Translations under genes and position numbers: made by a program
Shown here: in pieces, positions 8,510 to 18,532 of the stretch
Numbering within the stretch: the stretch's first letter is position 1
Layout: every line of letters begins with the position of its first letter
Assembly (NCBI GenBank): GCA_958434805.1
Contig: CAUBDX010000005.1
Location: 34,914-98,913 of the forward strand
Reading direction: 5' to 3'
Length of the DNA: 64,000 nucleotides
DNA from: an uncultured Phocaeicola sp.
GTDB taxonomy: Bacteria > Bacteroidota > Bacteroidia > Bacteroidales > Bacteroidaceae
Notes under the pieces: generated by a model
Databases searched by the model: none
What the model was told of the DNA's origin: nothing
The model's input: the letters and a program-made list of their open reading frames with translations, nothing else

Positions 8510-10102
8510 TCAGAACAACTCAATCTGCTTATCTGCCTTTATTTGTTGCACAAAATAGTTGTCATGACTCACCACCAACAAAGTGCCTTGATAATCCTTC
8601 AAAGTTTCGGTCAATATCTCCATACTCAGAATATCAATATTATTAGTAGGTTCATCCACAATAAAAACATCGGGGGCCTGTGCACTCACCATAAGACAAC
8701 AGAGAGAAAGTTTCATCTTCTCACCTCCACTCAGATAGCTACACTTCTTGTTCCATGTGGAAACAGGAAACAAAAAACGGTTGAGAATCGTTCTCAATTC
8801 ATTATCATACAATTCACTATTGAATAAGGCAAGTTGTTCCAATACCGACAAATCATTACGAATTATAGAATATTCCTGATCAAGATAAACGTACGTCAGC
8901 CCTTCTGCCTGTATCAAAGAACCTTGAGTAGGAGCAAGACTTCCGGTTATCAACCTCAATAAAGTTGTTTTACCACTACCATTACTTCCTTTCAAATGAA
9001 TACGGTCACCACTTTTGATGGTAAACTCAAGAGGAGAAGACCACAAAGGATTTTCTCCATACGAATAATTCACACTTGAAGCTACGATAAGTATCTTACC
9101 GATATGCAAAGAAGATGAATTGAAATTTACTTTCATCGCCTTCATATCAGGTAAAGCTTTATGCAGTTCTACTGTTTCTCCTGCCAAAAAACGGATCTTA
9201 TCAGCATGAACATCTCCTAAACGGACAGTACTTTTCTCAGCCTGATCCCTGAATGTATGCATTGCCATCTTTCCGACTCCTTTCTTCACATTTTGTTTTT
9301 TACCTCGCACATCATGCTTTTGTTGACGCTCCATTACCTCACGTGCCTGCTTTCGGGCTTTTTGTAATTGCTTTTCATTCTCCTTCAACCGGGTTTGCAG
9401 AGCTTCTACAGCCAATTTCTTCTGTTCTTTATAGAAATCGTAATTTCCAGCATAATAAGTGACACCTTTTGCAGTAAGCTCATAGGTAGAAGAAAGTAAA
9501 TTGAGTAATGTCCGGTCATGGCTGACAACCAGTATCCCTGCTGCAGCAGTAGTTATAAAACGGTACAGCCGGATACGGCTTTCGTCATCCAAATGATTGG
9601 TAGGCTCATCCATCAAAATAAAAGCAGGAGAGTATATAGTAATTCCTGCTAGAAAAACTTTTGTTTTCTCACCGCCACTCAACAAATGCATGGGATAGGA
9701 AAGAGGTACTCCTACCAACCCCCATTCATTCAAAGCAGCAACCGCTTTCTCTTCTATTTTCCAGTCATCCGCCAAAGCCGTAAAATGCTCTATCGAAGCA
9801 TCTCCCTGTAAAATGGCATGAAGTGCATATAACTTTCTTTCTATTCCCAATGCCCCGGCTACTGTCAAATGATTAAACTGACCAAAATGCTGTGGAATAG
9901 AATAGGGGATATCCGGACATATAATTTGTCCTTCAGAAGGTAATAGCTCTTTAGTTATCAATCGCATCAAGGTAGATTTTCCCGAACCGTTGTTTCCGAT
10001 GAGGGCTACTTTTTGCCCTTTACTGATAGTAAAACTGACATTACTGAAAAGCACATCTTTATCCGGATGCATGTAAGTAATGGACTGTACATGTATACAC
10101 AT
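8510..10102 (-). CDS. ABC-F family ATPase (two ABC domains, no membrane segments)
   Basis: The product is about 530 residues from the ATG at 10102, which has an AGAAAGAG ribosome site. A longer frame to 10177 lacks support. There are two nucleotide-binding domains: the first with Walker A GNNGSGKST, signature LSGGEKTK and Walker B FILMDEPTNHLDD, the second with Walker A GSNGSGKTT, LSGGEKMK and VFIVDEPTNNID. They are joined by a Lys/Gln/Arg-rich coiled linker (VEALQTRLKENEKQLQ onward). ABC-F proteins act on the ribosomal E site; some protect against antibiotics and others tune translation. The subfamily is not resolved. The 170-base leader with alternative pairings would suit attenuation. Confidence 0.9.
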   Translation of the reverse strand: MCIHVQSITYMHPDKDVLFSNVSFTISKGQKVALIGNNGSGKSTLMRLITKELLPSEGQIICPDIPYSIPQHFGQFNHLTVAGALGIERKLYALHAILQGDASIEHFTALADDWKIEEKAVAALNEWGLVGVPLSYPMHLLSGGEKTKVFLAGITIYSPAFILMDEPTNHLDDESRIRLYRFITTAAAGILVVSHDRTLLNLLSSTYELTAKGVTYYAGNYDFYKEQKKLAVEALQTRLKENEKQLQKARKQAREVMERQQKHDVRGKKQNVKKGVGKMAMHTFRDQAEKSTVRLGDVHADKIRFLAGETVELHKALPDMKAMKVNFNSSSLHIGKILIVASSVNYSYGENPLWSSPLEFTIKSGDRIHLKGSNGSGKTTLLRLITGSLAPTQGSLIQAEGLTYVYLDQEYSIIRNDLSVLEQLALFNSELYDNELRTILNRFLFPVSTWNKKCSYLSGGEKMKLSLCCLMVSAQAPDVFIVDEPTNNIDILSMEILTETLKDYQGTLLVVSHDNYFVQQIKADKQIELF

Positions 10103-10145
10103 ACTCTTTCTAAGAATTTTAAATATGAATACTGAAAAGTTCGTA

Positions 10146-10223
10146 GTTGGAATAAGAAGACAACTATTGCGCAACAAACGAAATTATTTCGCCTGCTGTC
10201 CCAACGTAAAAACAAATAGTTGT
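10146..10223 (-). promoter_or_regulatory. Structured leader of the ABC-F gene with interleaved inverted repeats
   Basis: Between the -7 box at 10275 and the ATG at 10102 the transcript has two interleaved pairings. A 9-base repeat (10215-10223 with 10160-10168, ACAACTATT/AATAGTTGT) overlaps a GTTGG/CCAAC pair (10201-10205 with 10146-10150), with a small CGAAATAATTTCG hairpin between. The two cannot form simply at the same time, which is the layout of an attenuator. Only the repeats are seen; regulation is inferred. Confidence 0.35.
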
Positions 10224-10274
10224 ATGGAAATGAATGTTTTAAATTCTCATCGGAATATTTTTAAATTTGCGAGA

Positions 10275-10282
10275 CAAAGATA
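10275..10282 (-). promoter_or_regulatory. -7 promoter box of the ABC-F gene
   Basis: On the minus strand the bases read TATCTTTG, an exact TAnnTTTG match. Transcription from here gives a leader of roughly 165-170 nucleotides before the ATG at 10102. Confidence 0.5.
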
Positions 10283-10305
10283 GCAGGTTTATGGAACATA
10301 AAAAA

Positions 10306-10341
10306 ATATTCCTCAATCTAAATGAATAGATTGAGGAATAT
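10306..10341 (-). terminator. Intrinsic terminator after the sulfatase gene
   Basis: ATATTCCTCAATCTA (10306-10320) and TAGATTGAGGAATAT (10327-10341) form a perfect 15-bp stem with a six-base loop. A run of A on the left gives a U-tract for the leftward transcript. Confidence 0.85.
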
Positions 10342-10358
10342 CAGAATAAAAAATCTAT

Positions 10359-11885
10359 TTATTCAAATGAAGGCAAAGTCACAGAGAAATGAGGATTCGG
10401 AGTATGCTGTGTTCTGATAATCTCTTTCATTTGTTTCACAATATCCGGATGTCCGGCAGCGATATCATGGTCTTCATGAATATCTGTAGCAAGATTGTAA
10501 AGGAAAGGAGTCCCTTTTTTCACTACCATCTTCCAGTCTCCCATACGTACACCAATCTGATCGGTTTCATCAAATTCCCAATACAAGAAATCATGTTTCT
10601 TCTGTCCTTCCTGCCCTAACAAAGTCGGAGCAAAAGAAATACCATCAAAATAATCCACATCTTTTTTCTTGTTAGTGTACTTCTTTACATAATTCTTCAC
10701 ACCTGCCAAGTCACAAAATGTAGGCATCAAGTCATAGAAAGCCAACTGATGATCATTGACCGTTCCTTCGGGTACTTTGCCCGGCCAACGTACAATGAAC
10801 GGAATACGGATACCTCCCTCATAACATTGACGTTTCAATCCACGAAGTTTGCCGTCACGACCAAAAAAGGTAGGATCAGCTCCTCCTTCTTCATGAGGGC
10901 CGTTATCACTGGTAAAAATCACAATGGTATTTTCGTCCAGTCCTTTCTCCTTTAATTTGTTCAAAACTTCTCCTACATAATAATCCAAGCGAGTAATCAT
11001 GCCGGCAAACTGCGCATGGGTGTGTACCGACGGATTATATCTTGATCCTTCCTGTCCACCCCAAGTTTTATCTTCAAAAAACTTCTTTTGATAACCTGTC
11101 AGAATAGAATCTTCGGGCTGCGCCAGCTCTGCATGAGGAAGCGTATAAGTAAAAATACCAAAGAAAGGTTGCTTGCCATCCTGTTTATCCAACCATTTCA
11201 TTGCTTCTTCATGGATCATATCCGCAGAATATTGCGGACGTTTGAAATAGTCCTTACCAAACATAGGATAGTTGATATTCTCATCCATCACTACACGAAC
11301 CACTGCCGTATCACCAGCCGATTTACTATACCGGTTCAGGAAATTCGGATAATATAAATGAGCCTGAAACTGACAGATATAACCATAATATTCATCAATA
11401 CCCCGTTTGTCCGGCGTAGACACAGATCCCTCATAGCCCCCTGCCCATTTACCAAACATACCGGTAGTATAACCGTTATCTTTCATTATTTCAGGTATAA
11501 TCACATGACCGGGATCGTATGGATGTTGCCCCACCACGGCATATTCCTTATTATTTCCATACATCACAACAGGGGCATCGCGCCAGTACTCCTTGTTCCC
11601 ACGTACTTCACAATGTCCGGAATGTTGCCCGGTCATAAATGACGCACGTGATGGAGCACTCACCGGACTACCGGCATACGCTTGTGTAAAACGCATACCT
11701 TCTTTAGCCATATTATCAATATTCGGTGTACTGATGTAGGGCTGACCGTAACACCCTAAATCACCATACCCCATATCATCACACATTATATAAATGATAT
11801 TCGGTTTAGGGGTTTTCTGGGCATAAGCACCTAATAAAGGAAATGCCAGCCCACTGGTTAAAAGAAAGAGGTTTCGATTTTTCAT
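10359..11885 (-). CDS. Exported sulfatase, serine-type formylglycine site
   Basis: This is a 508-residue S1-family sulfatase with a signal peptide (MKNRNLFLLTSGLAFPLLG...AYAQ), starting at the ATG at 11885; an upstream ATG at 11939 is not needed. The metal-binding start is NIIYIMCDDMGYGDLGCYG. The active-site motif is SAPSRASFMTG with Ser76 in the position that becomes formylglycine, so it needs an anaerobic sulfatase-maturating enzyme. Other metal-site segments include FTSDNGPHEEGG. It would remove sulfate esters from glycans such as mucin or glycosaminoglycans, but the exact linkage is not readable. It is the last gene of the ECF-controlled PUL, separated from susD by a stem-loop. Confidence 0.93.
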   Translation of the reverse strand: MKNRNLFLLTSGLAFPLLGAYAQKTPKPNIIYIMCDDMGYGDLGCYGQPYISTPNIDNMAKEGMRFTQAYAGSPVSAPSRASFMTGQHSGHCEVRGNKEYWRDAPVVMYGNNKEYAVVGQHPYDPGHVIIPEIMKDNGYTTGMFGKWAGGYEGSVSTPDKRGIDEYYGYICQFQAHLYYPNFLNRYSKSAGDTAVVRVVMDENINYPMFGKDYFKRPQYSADMIHEEAMKWLDKQDGKQPFFGIFTYTLPHAELAQPEDSILTGYQKKFFEDKTWGGQEGSRYNPSVHTHAQFAGMITRLDYYVGEVLNKLKEKGLDENTIVIFTSDNGPHEEGGADPTFFGRDGKLRGLKRQCYEGGIRIPFIVRWPGKVPEGTVNDHQLAFYDLMPTFCDLAGVKNYVKKYTNKKKDVDYFDGISFAPTLLGQEGQKKHDFLYWEFDETDQIGVRMGDWKMVVKKGTPFLYNLATDIHEDHDIAAGHPDIVKQMKEIIRTQHTPNPHFSVTLPSFE

Positions 11886-11950
11886 TATACAGTTTATTGA
11901 ATTAGTTTTTCTTTGAGCAAGATATGGAAAATATTCCAATTGATGAAATA

Positions 11951-11992
11951 ATAAAGTCGCCTCAAATAAAAATTATATAAAGACGACTTTAT
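11951..11992 (-). terminator. Stem-loop between susD and the sulfatase gene
   Basis: ATAAAGTCGCCT (11951-11962) and AGACGACTTTAT (11981-11992) form a 12-bp stem, counting one G-U pair, with an 18-base loop. No clear T-run follows on the minus strand, so it may be a partial terminator or an mRNA-stabilising or processing structure rather than a full stop. Confidence 0.55.
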
Positions 11993-12008
11993 ATTAACAT
12001 TTACCTAT

Positions 12009-13928
12009 TTACCAACCTGGATTCTGTTCCAAAGCAGGATTCAACAATATTTCAGTTGTCGGAACCTGATATAAATAATATTTCTCCAACCATCCTTTGC
12101 CCTCTTTCAATGGGTCATTGAACAAATACAGATATCCCTCTTTCATTGTCCCTGTTGCTCCATCCGAATAGCCTGTCTCCGTGTTATACAAAGTATATCC
12201 CGCCGCTGCCGCCTTTTCTTTTGAAAGCCATAATCCTGTTGCAGTCTTATTCAAGAACCAAGGTGCCATTCTCCAACGTCTGATATCATAGAAACCAAAA
12301 CCTTCTCCCATCAGCTCAATAATTCTTTCACGACGTATCTCCCATAATACAGGATCCACCAAAATGCCATTATCATTGCCTTTAGGGTAGTATTTGCCAC
12401 GATTAGGATCAAAACTATCATTAATATCAGCAACAACCATTTGAGCAACTCCAGCACGGTCACGCAATTTATTAATAGTAATATCAGCAACCGGTTGATT
12501 GAACTGCCCTGCTTCAAACATGGCTTCGGCATAATTCAATAAAACCTCTTCTATCTTAAAAATAGGCTTGTCGGCTGTGTTTTGTGCACCGTTATTAAAA
12601 CTCTTTTCCCACTGGCTCCAATTCTTCCAGACATAATAGCCCGATCGGCATGTAACAAACGCCCCTGTTCCCAATCGAGGAATTTCAGGAACCAACGAAG
12701 CACTCCAGTTCTGACCGGGCAAACGTTTCATGCCTGTACCCGGATTAGAACATGATTCATTAGGTTTCATAATATCAATATATTCACGATCGGCAGGATC
12801 ATCTGTATATGACCAAGTAGGATAGTCTCCTTTACCCGCTTTTACTTTGTAAGGAGGGATTACGGTATGATACAAGCGGGGGTCTCTATCACGGAATGTG
12901 GCATACATATCCTTGTCACCATGATAACTGGAAGCATGATTCAAAATAGGTTTACCGTTTTTCATCAAATATAGATCAACGGTCTTTTGATTCATCTCCA
13001 CATAATGCGAAGAGGTATGCTCCATATAACTATAGTTACAGTTATTGATATCATCGACATATTCCTTATATAGAATCACTCCCGGAATCCCCTTTAAACT
13101 TTCTGTTGTCCACATCTCGCCATAACCCGCAGCAGGCTGTCCGTCCGTGCCATAATATAAAGTAGGATAATCATCCATCAATAACTTGGACACACGAATA
13201 CATTCCGTGAAATACTTATCATAATCTCCAAGTTCATGATATTTGCGCCACGTTCCCTCACGTAATGTAAAACGTGAAATAGCCGCACGAATACAGTCAC
13301 GATTAATGGTGTTATCACCATCCCTGCTTTGGAAATCGCCTATATTTTCTTCCGCCCATTTCAAACGGTCCAGAACTTTATCCGCCACTTCTTTACGAGC
13401 CACCCGAGGACCATACGCCTCGGGAGATTCATCATTCAGAACGGTTTCTATCCAAGGAATATCACCAAAACGATTTATCAGTTCCATATACCAGTAAGAA
13501 TGGAAAAAATAACCTACTGCCTTCCAATGGTTTTTCTCAACATCCGTCAGATTGGAACCATCAATGTGCGTCAGCATCATATTGATACGACGCAAGTATC
13601 CAAAGCTCCAGCCATTTCCCGTAGCTGTGCTTGTTATCTTCTGGTAAGCATAATTATTAGAGCTGGACTCATACTTAGAATCCATAAAACCTGCATTTAT
13701 ATCTCCTTGATAGTGAGAATTTTGCCCTATTCCATTTACAGAGGTAGCGATATCCGTGTTTGAAAACATCTCATAACAAGGCCACATAAATGCCAAAAAA
13801 TTATCGTATGACTTAAAAACGGTTTCTTCCGTCGGATCAGTTACCGGAAGTTTATCCAAAAAACTATCGTTACATCCCGAGAGCGTAACGCCTGCCAAGA
13901 TGGCAAAACTTATAAATATCTTTTTCAT
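12009..13928 (-). CDS. SusD/RagB-family glycan-binding lipoprotein (PUL 1)
   Basis: This 639-residue outer-membrane lipoprotein has a signal ending LSGC (Cys19) followed by NDSFLDKLPVTDPTEE, the classic SusD N-terminus. The middle is helical with TPR-like repeats, and the C-terminal part has EVLLNYAEAMFEAG and RRERIIELMGEGFGFYDIRRW, which are conserved SusD/RagB segments. It should cap the partner SusC channel at 13954 and bind the incoming oligosaccharide. The start lies 25 bases after the SusC stop. The ligand is unknown; the adjacent sulfatase points to a sulfated host or algal glycan. Confidence 0.95.
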   Translation of the reverse strand: MKKIFISFAILAGVTLSGCNDSFLDKLPVTDPTEETVFKSYDNFLAFMWPCYEMFSNTDIATSVNGIGQNSHYQGDINAGFMDSKYESSSNNYAYQKITSTATGNGWSFGYLRRINMMLTHIDGSNLTDVEKNHWKAVGYFFHSYWYMELINRFGDIPWIETVLNDESPEAYGPRVARKEVADKVLDRLKWAEENIGDFQSRDGDNTINRDCIRAAISRFTLREGTWRKYHELGDYDKYFTECIRVSKLLMDDYPTLYYGTDGQPAAGYGEMWTTESLKGIPGVILYKEYVDDINNCNYSYMEHTSSHYVEMNQKTVDLYLMKNGKPILNHASSYHGDKDMYATFRDRDPRLYHTVIPPYKVKAGKGDYPTWSYTDDPADREYIDIMKPNESCSNPGTGMKRLPGQNWSASLVPEIPRLGTGAFVTCRSGYYVWKNWSQWEKSFNNGAQNTADKPIFKIEEVLLNYAEAMFEAGQFNQPVADITINKLRDRAGVAQMVVADINDSFDPNRGKYYPKGNDNGILVDPVLWEIRRERIIELMGEGFGFYDIRRWRMAPWFLNKTATGLWLSKEKAAAAGYTLYNTETGYSDGATGTMKEGYLYLFNDPLKEGKGWLEKYYLYQVPTTEILLNPALEQNPGW

Positions 13929-13953
13929 ATTGCTTACTCGATTAAAAGGTGAT

Positions 13954-16900
13954 TTATAATGTAAGGTTTATACCAAATGAAACTGTGCGCGATGCAGGAT
14001 AGTTCCAATTCAAAGTCTCCGGATCAATTCCCTTCGGTAATGATGAAAACGTAGCCAAATTTTCAATGCTGACAAATGCTTTCAACTGCTTCAATGTCAG
14101 CTTCGACACCCATGCCTTAGGAACTGTATAGGACAGAGTTACATTTTTAATACGTAAATAAGAAGCATCTGACAGAAATTTGTCCGATTGACGATAGTTA
14201 GAGCCTTGGTTTCCATAATTTCCATAAACACGTGGAAATTCAGCATTCGGATTGCTGCAAGTATAATCACCTGCTGCTAAATCGGCCGGTTTCCAATAAT
14301 TGCTCAAATCATCATACAAAGGTACAAATTTAAAATCCGCGTATAAAGGCATATTCAATGTATTGGCAATCCAAGCGTCACGTTTACCTGTTCCCTGCAA
14401 GAAGATATTCAAATCAAAACCTCCATAACTAGCCCCCAAATTGATACCATATAGATAACGAGGCATATTGTTCCCGATAACTTTACGGTCTCCCGGATTG
14501 TCCACTGTGTTATTACCGGAAGTAATGATATTTTCTTTCCCTTCTTCATCTCTCAAGTTTTTAAACTTCAAATCACCCGGCCGCGGTGAATATCCCTCCA
14601 AAGCGGTAATTCCATCCTTTAATATCCAAGACGAGGTGCTTTCAAAATCATCAACTGTATAAAATCCATTAGCTTCATAACCCCAGATTTCTCCAATTTC
14701 CTTTCCTTCATAATAATTCCAAAAAGTATTTCCGTTGCTCAATGTGCTCGTTAGTATTTTTGACTCATTGGAATTATATTTCATTATTTTAGATTTACTG
14801 TCTGACAAGTTGAAACCAACACGATAACTTACTTTACCAATCTGATCTCTCCAGTTCAAATTTAGTTCCCAGCCAGTAGTACGCATGTCGGCCGTATTCT
14901 GATATGGGGCGCTCGCACCCACCACTCCCGGTAACTGCATACCTGGAGCAAGCATACCTTTAGTATCCCGTTGATACCAATCAAATGTACCATTCAAACG
15001 ATTGTTCAGCAAAGATATATCCAATCCGAAATCCAGTGTTCCCACTTTTTCCCATGTAAAGCTGTTGCTGACCAACGCTGGTAATGAACTAATGGCGGTT
15101 ACAAAATCACTACCTGATAACCATCCGTTATACTTATTATTCAATTCCATAGTCGGAGTATAGGAATAAGAGGGAACATTCTGATTACCAATCTCACCAT
15201 AAGATGCACGTATTTTCAATCCTCCCAGCCAATCGCGTGTAGCTTCCATGAATTTTTCCTGTGCAATCTGCCAGCCCACAGAAACAGAAGGGAAGAAACC
15301 AAACCGGTTTTCTTTGGGAAATTTAGAAGAACCGTCATAACGTCCATTCACTTCTAAAAGATATTTGTCTCTATAATTATAATTCACACGAAAGAAACCA
15401 CCACGCACGGCAAATTCATCATAAGAGTCATTGACCTTGATGGTAGAAGTTCCTGATCCCATAGCAGGAATATCTGTAATAGCCTGTCCATAAGAGTAGG
15501 CATCTAAAGTTTCTTTATATTTCGATTCCTGATTGAAACCAGCCATAACCTTAAAACGATGATCGCCTAAAGAAAAATCATACGTCCCATACAGGTTGAA
15601 AGCATTATAGTCTGTATATTGCTTGTACTTACGCAGATAATCATTGGTCGGAGTTACATCTTTACCTCCTTGTATAGTAGTATAGGGCACACTTCCGGTA
15701 TACCAATGATAATCATATATATTTTTATCAAATGTATATTCAAATGCAATCTCCAACCCTTTCAGAGGCTTCAAAATAGATTTAAAAAAAATACGCGGAT
15801 TGTCATTAATCGTTTTTGAAGGATTTGACCATTCTACCTGATTCCTCGGAGTAAAATAGGGTAGTCCTTCTCCACCCAAATCATCCGCTCCCTCCGGACA
15901 CACTCCTTCGGGATAAAAAGATGCCAGACGAGTGGAATAAATACCACCCAAAGCTGATGCCGGCAAAGTCTTTTTACTATGTGCATAGCTTAGTGTAGCT
16001 TCTTGTGTGAACCAAGATGTAATATCTGCGGAAACAAAACTGCTTACATTCATTCTGTCATATTTATCTTTATTAGTCACTAGAATACCATCATTCGATA
16101 AATAACCAGCGGATAATCTATATCTCAATTTATCCGTACCGCCGGTAGCAGAAATATTATGAGTCATCTGAAAACTGGTTTCGAGCATATTCTTCACCAA
16201 GTCCTTTTCATTCATATAATAAAGTGACCCATCCGTATCCTTATAAATACCATCCCCCATAGTCTGCAATGAAGAAGGATCTTGTTGATATTGCTTCAAC
16301 AACTCCATCCATCTACTTACACTAGGAGCCCCGGGAGTCCAAAACTGATCACCGGCAGCATCCGAGTAAGCTTGCAGATAATCCATTAGCGGAGCTTGTT
16401 TGGGAAGGTTTATAGCATTCGAAAAGGCAAAATTATTATTATAATTCAATTGAAAACTAGTACCACCTTTAGGACGTTTGGTAGTAATCAGAATAACACC
16501 ACCTGCTGCACGCGCACCATAAATAGCTGCCGAAGCAGCATCTTTCAAAACAGTTACCGTCTCAATATCTTCAGGATTAATCATATCAATATCACCTTCC
16601 ACATTATCAATCAGTACCAACGGTTCAATGGTATTACCATACGAACCATCATCGTTCTTTATACCGACAGAATAAGCTCCGCGAACCTGAAATTTCTTCC
16701 CTTGTCCTGGATCATTACCATTACTTGAAACAAGTAATCCCGGCACGGTTCCTTGCAACGCCTCAGCGGCATTAACCAGCGGACGGTCACCAATCACTTC
16801 ATCCATTTTGACCGAGGCAACGGCTCCTGTCAGGTTTGCCTTTTTCTGTGAGCCGTAGCCCACTACCACCACTTCGTCTAAAGTTTCAGTGTCCTCACGC

Positions 16901-17469
16901 AATACCACCTGAATGGTTTTTGTATCATGCACGGCTATTTCTTGAGACTTATAACCAATATAACTTATTTGTAACTTCACAGGAAATTCAGGAACTTCTA
17001 AAGAAAATTTTCCATCAAAATCCGTGATACACCCGTTAGTAGTCCCCATTACCACAACAGAAGCACCGATAATCGGTTCCTTTGCCACATCCATTACTAA
17101 TCCGGTAATTGTATTCTGTCTTGCTTGCTGAGGCTTATAAACAGAAATATGTTCCCCTTCCACTTTATAGCAGATATTTCTCCCTGCAAACAACATCTCA
17201 AGCACTTCTTCCACACTTTTATTTCTGACATCAATAGACACTTTCTCATTCATATTGATATCATTATTGCGAACAAGGAAAGAGTAACCGGTCTGCTTTT
17301 CAATCTCATGAAAAACCCGGCTCAAAGCTACTGAATGCTGTTGCATAGAAAACCTTGCCTCCTGAATAGGCAATGCGGCCATAGCGACGTTCCCCCATAG
17401 TAAAAATGAAACGACCCATACAAGAGAGAACCAATGTTCCCTACGAACTTTACAAAAGTTTTTTTTCAT
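13954..17469 (-). CDS. SusC/RagA TonB-dependent transporter with STN signalling domain (PUL 1)
   Basis: This 1171-residue outer-membrane importer has a signal peptide and then an STN secretin/TonB domain (about 45-115, with IEKQTGYSFLVRNND and SVEEVLEMLFAGRN). A carboxypeptidase-regulatory-like domain follows (about 120-200), then the TonB-box segment DEVVVVGYGSQKKANLTGAV, the plug with PLVLIDNVEGD, and a 22-strand-type barrel ending VSFGINLTL. The STN domain is the part that contacts a FecR-type anti-sigma, and the fecR and ECF sigma genes lie just upstream. This supports trans-envelope signalling in which ligand import frees the sigma factor to express this operon. Confidence 0.95.
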   Translation of the reverse strand: MKKNFCKVRREHWFSLVWVVSFLLWGNVAMAALPIQEARFSMQQHSVALSRVFHEIEKQTGYSFLVRNNDINMNEKVSIDVRNKSVEEVLEMLFAGRNICYKVEGEHISVYKPQQARQNTITGLVMDVAKEPIIGASVVVMGTTNGCITDFDGKFSLEVPEFPVKLQISYIGYKSQEIAVHDTKTIQVVLREDTETLDEVVVVGYGSQKKANLTGAVASVKMDEVIGDRPLVNAAEALQGTVPGLLVSSNGNDPGQGKKFQVRGAYSVGIKNDDGSYGNTIEPLVLIDNVEGDIDMINPEDIETVTVLKDAASAAIYGARAAGGVILITTKRPKGGTSFQLNYNNNFAFSNAINLPKQAPLMDYLQAYSDAAGDQFWTPGAPSVSRWMELLKQYQQDPSSLQTMGDGIYKDTDGSLYYMNEKDLVKNMLETSFQMTHNISATGGTDKLRYRLSAGYLSNDGILVTNKDKYDRMNVSSFVSADITSWFTQEATLSYAHSKKTLPASALGGIYSTRLASFYPEGVCPEGADDLGGEGLPYFTPRNQVEWSNPSKTINDNPRIFFKSILKPLKGLEIAFEYTFDKNIYDYHWYTGSVPYTTIQGGKDVTPTNDYLRKYKQYTDYNAFNLYGTYDFSLGDHRFKVMAGFNQESKYKETLDAYSYGQAITDIPAMGSGTSTIKVNDSYDEFAVRGGFFRVNYNYRDKYLLEVNGRYDGSSKFPKENRFGFFPSVSVGWQIAQEKFMEATRDWLGGLKIRASYGEIGNQNVPSYSYTPTMELNNKYNGWLSGSDFVTAISSLPALVSNSFTWEKVGTLDFGLDISLLNNRLNGTFDWYQRDTKGMLAPGMQLPGVVGASAPYQNTADMRTTGWELNLNWRDQIGKVSYRVGFNLSDSKSKIMKYNSNESKILTSTLSNGNTFWNYYEGKEIGEIWGYEANGFYTVDDFESTSSWILKDGITALEGYSPRPGDLKFKNLRDEEGKENIITSGNNTVDNPGDRKVIGNNMPRYLYGINLGASYGGFDLNIFLQGTGKRDAWIANTLNMPLYADFKFVPLYDDLSNYWKPADLAAGDYTCSNPNAEFPRVYGNYGNQGSNYRQSDKFLSDASYLRIKNVTLSYTVPKAWVSKLTLKQLKAFVSIENLATFSSLPKGIDPETLNWNYPASRTVSFGINLTL

Positions 17470-17521
17470 ACTTAGAATTTTTAGTTAACAATTATTTAGG
17501 CATGTACTTCTTATTTATCCG

Positions 17522-18532
17522 TCAACGGTCTGTAACGACTATTGTTTTTCCTTTCTTTCTCCACATAAACTTATTATCCACATCCAGATAAGAAAGGATT
17601 TCATCCAAGGTCAGATTCGCATCTATACTTCCTGAAAAATATTCAGTATAGACTTTCCGGGACTGCACAAGTATCTGTACGTCATATTTTTTTTCGATTG
17701 ATTTCAAAATATCAAATAACTTTTCATTGACAAATACCAATCTTCCTGTAGTCCAAGCTGCTTGAGAAGAAGCATCTATCTTCCTCATAAACAAAGCCTT
17801 ATCATCCTTATTAAAAACAGCCTGTTCATCAGGGGAAAGCAGTATATTCTTTTTAGCATCTGAAGTAGTATAAACATTCACACTACCCTCTACAAGACTC
17901 ACTTTTATTTCTGCATCATCAGGATAAGAAGCTACATTAAATGTCGTACCCAGCACTTGTATATTCAGTTCCCCCGTATGGACGATAAAAGGTTTGCGCA
18001 CATTCCTGGCAACTTTGAAATAAGCCTCGCCCGAAAGAAAAACTTCCCGGTCAGCCTGATGCCGCAACAAAGCATCATATTTTAAAACCGTTCCCCCATT
18101 CAGAAAAACAATGGTACTATCGGGTAATAGTAATTTTGAACTGGCTCCCTGGGGAATTTCAATCTGACAATAGGAGGGAGCAAGAACCTCTTGACCAGAC
18201 GAATGATATAAATAAAAGCACGTTATGCTGCAACCAATCAGCAAAGCCCATACAGCCACACTTCCCCAAACACTTATTTTGCGGAAAAATGAATGTTTAC
18301 GGGAAGAATGAAAATTTAAAGTATCACGCAATTGTTCTAAATTCCGCTCTTTCCTGCGTGCAAACCAAGAAGAGGATGCCAATGCATAAGAACGGGCTAT
18401 TTCACGATATTTTTCGCGACAAACATTCTCTCTTTTCAGTAATATAGTTAGTTTCTGCATATCTTCAGACGAGATTTCGCCTTTCAGATAATCCAGCATT
18501 ATTTGTTCAAATTCATCTATTTGGCTGTTCAT
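17522..18532 (-). CDS. FecR-family anti-sigma factor (PUL 1)
   Basis: This 336-residue inner-membrane regulator has an N-terminal cytoplasmic segment (about 1-85) that would hold the ECF sigma factor, one transmembrane helix (SVAVWALLIGCSITCFYLY, about residues 89-107), a periplasmic FecR domain (GASSKLLLPDSTIVFLNGG, about 130-230), and a C-terminal DUF4974-like part (KLFDILKSIEKKYDVQILV). It should relay ligand binding by the STN-carrying SusC to the sigma factor. It lies between the sigma gene (85 bases upstream) and susC (52 bases downstream). Confidence 0.95.
   Translation of the reverse strand: MNSQIDEFEQIMLDYLKGEISSEDMQKLTILLKRENVCREKYREIARSYALASSSWFARRKERNLEQLRDTLNFHSSRKHSFFRKISVWGSVAVWALLIGCSITCFYLYHSSGQEVLAPSYCQIEIPQGASSKLLLPDSTIVFLNGGTVLKYDALLRHQADREVFLSGEAYFKVARNVRKPFIVHTGELNIQVLGTTFNVASYPDDAEIKVSLVEGSVNVYTTSDAKKNILLSPDEQAVFNKDDKALFMRKIDASSQAAWTTGRLVFVNEKLFDILKSIEKKYDVQILVQSRKVYTEYFSGSIDANLTLDEILSYLDVDNKFMWRKKGKTIVVTDR

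Noticed and set aside
10006..10215. 69-codon frame overlapping the ABC-F start
   Set aside because: It uses a TTG start and runs into the ABC-F coding region in another frame; no coding signature was seen.
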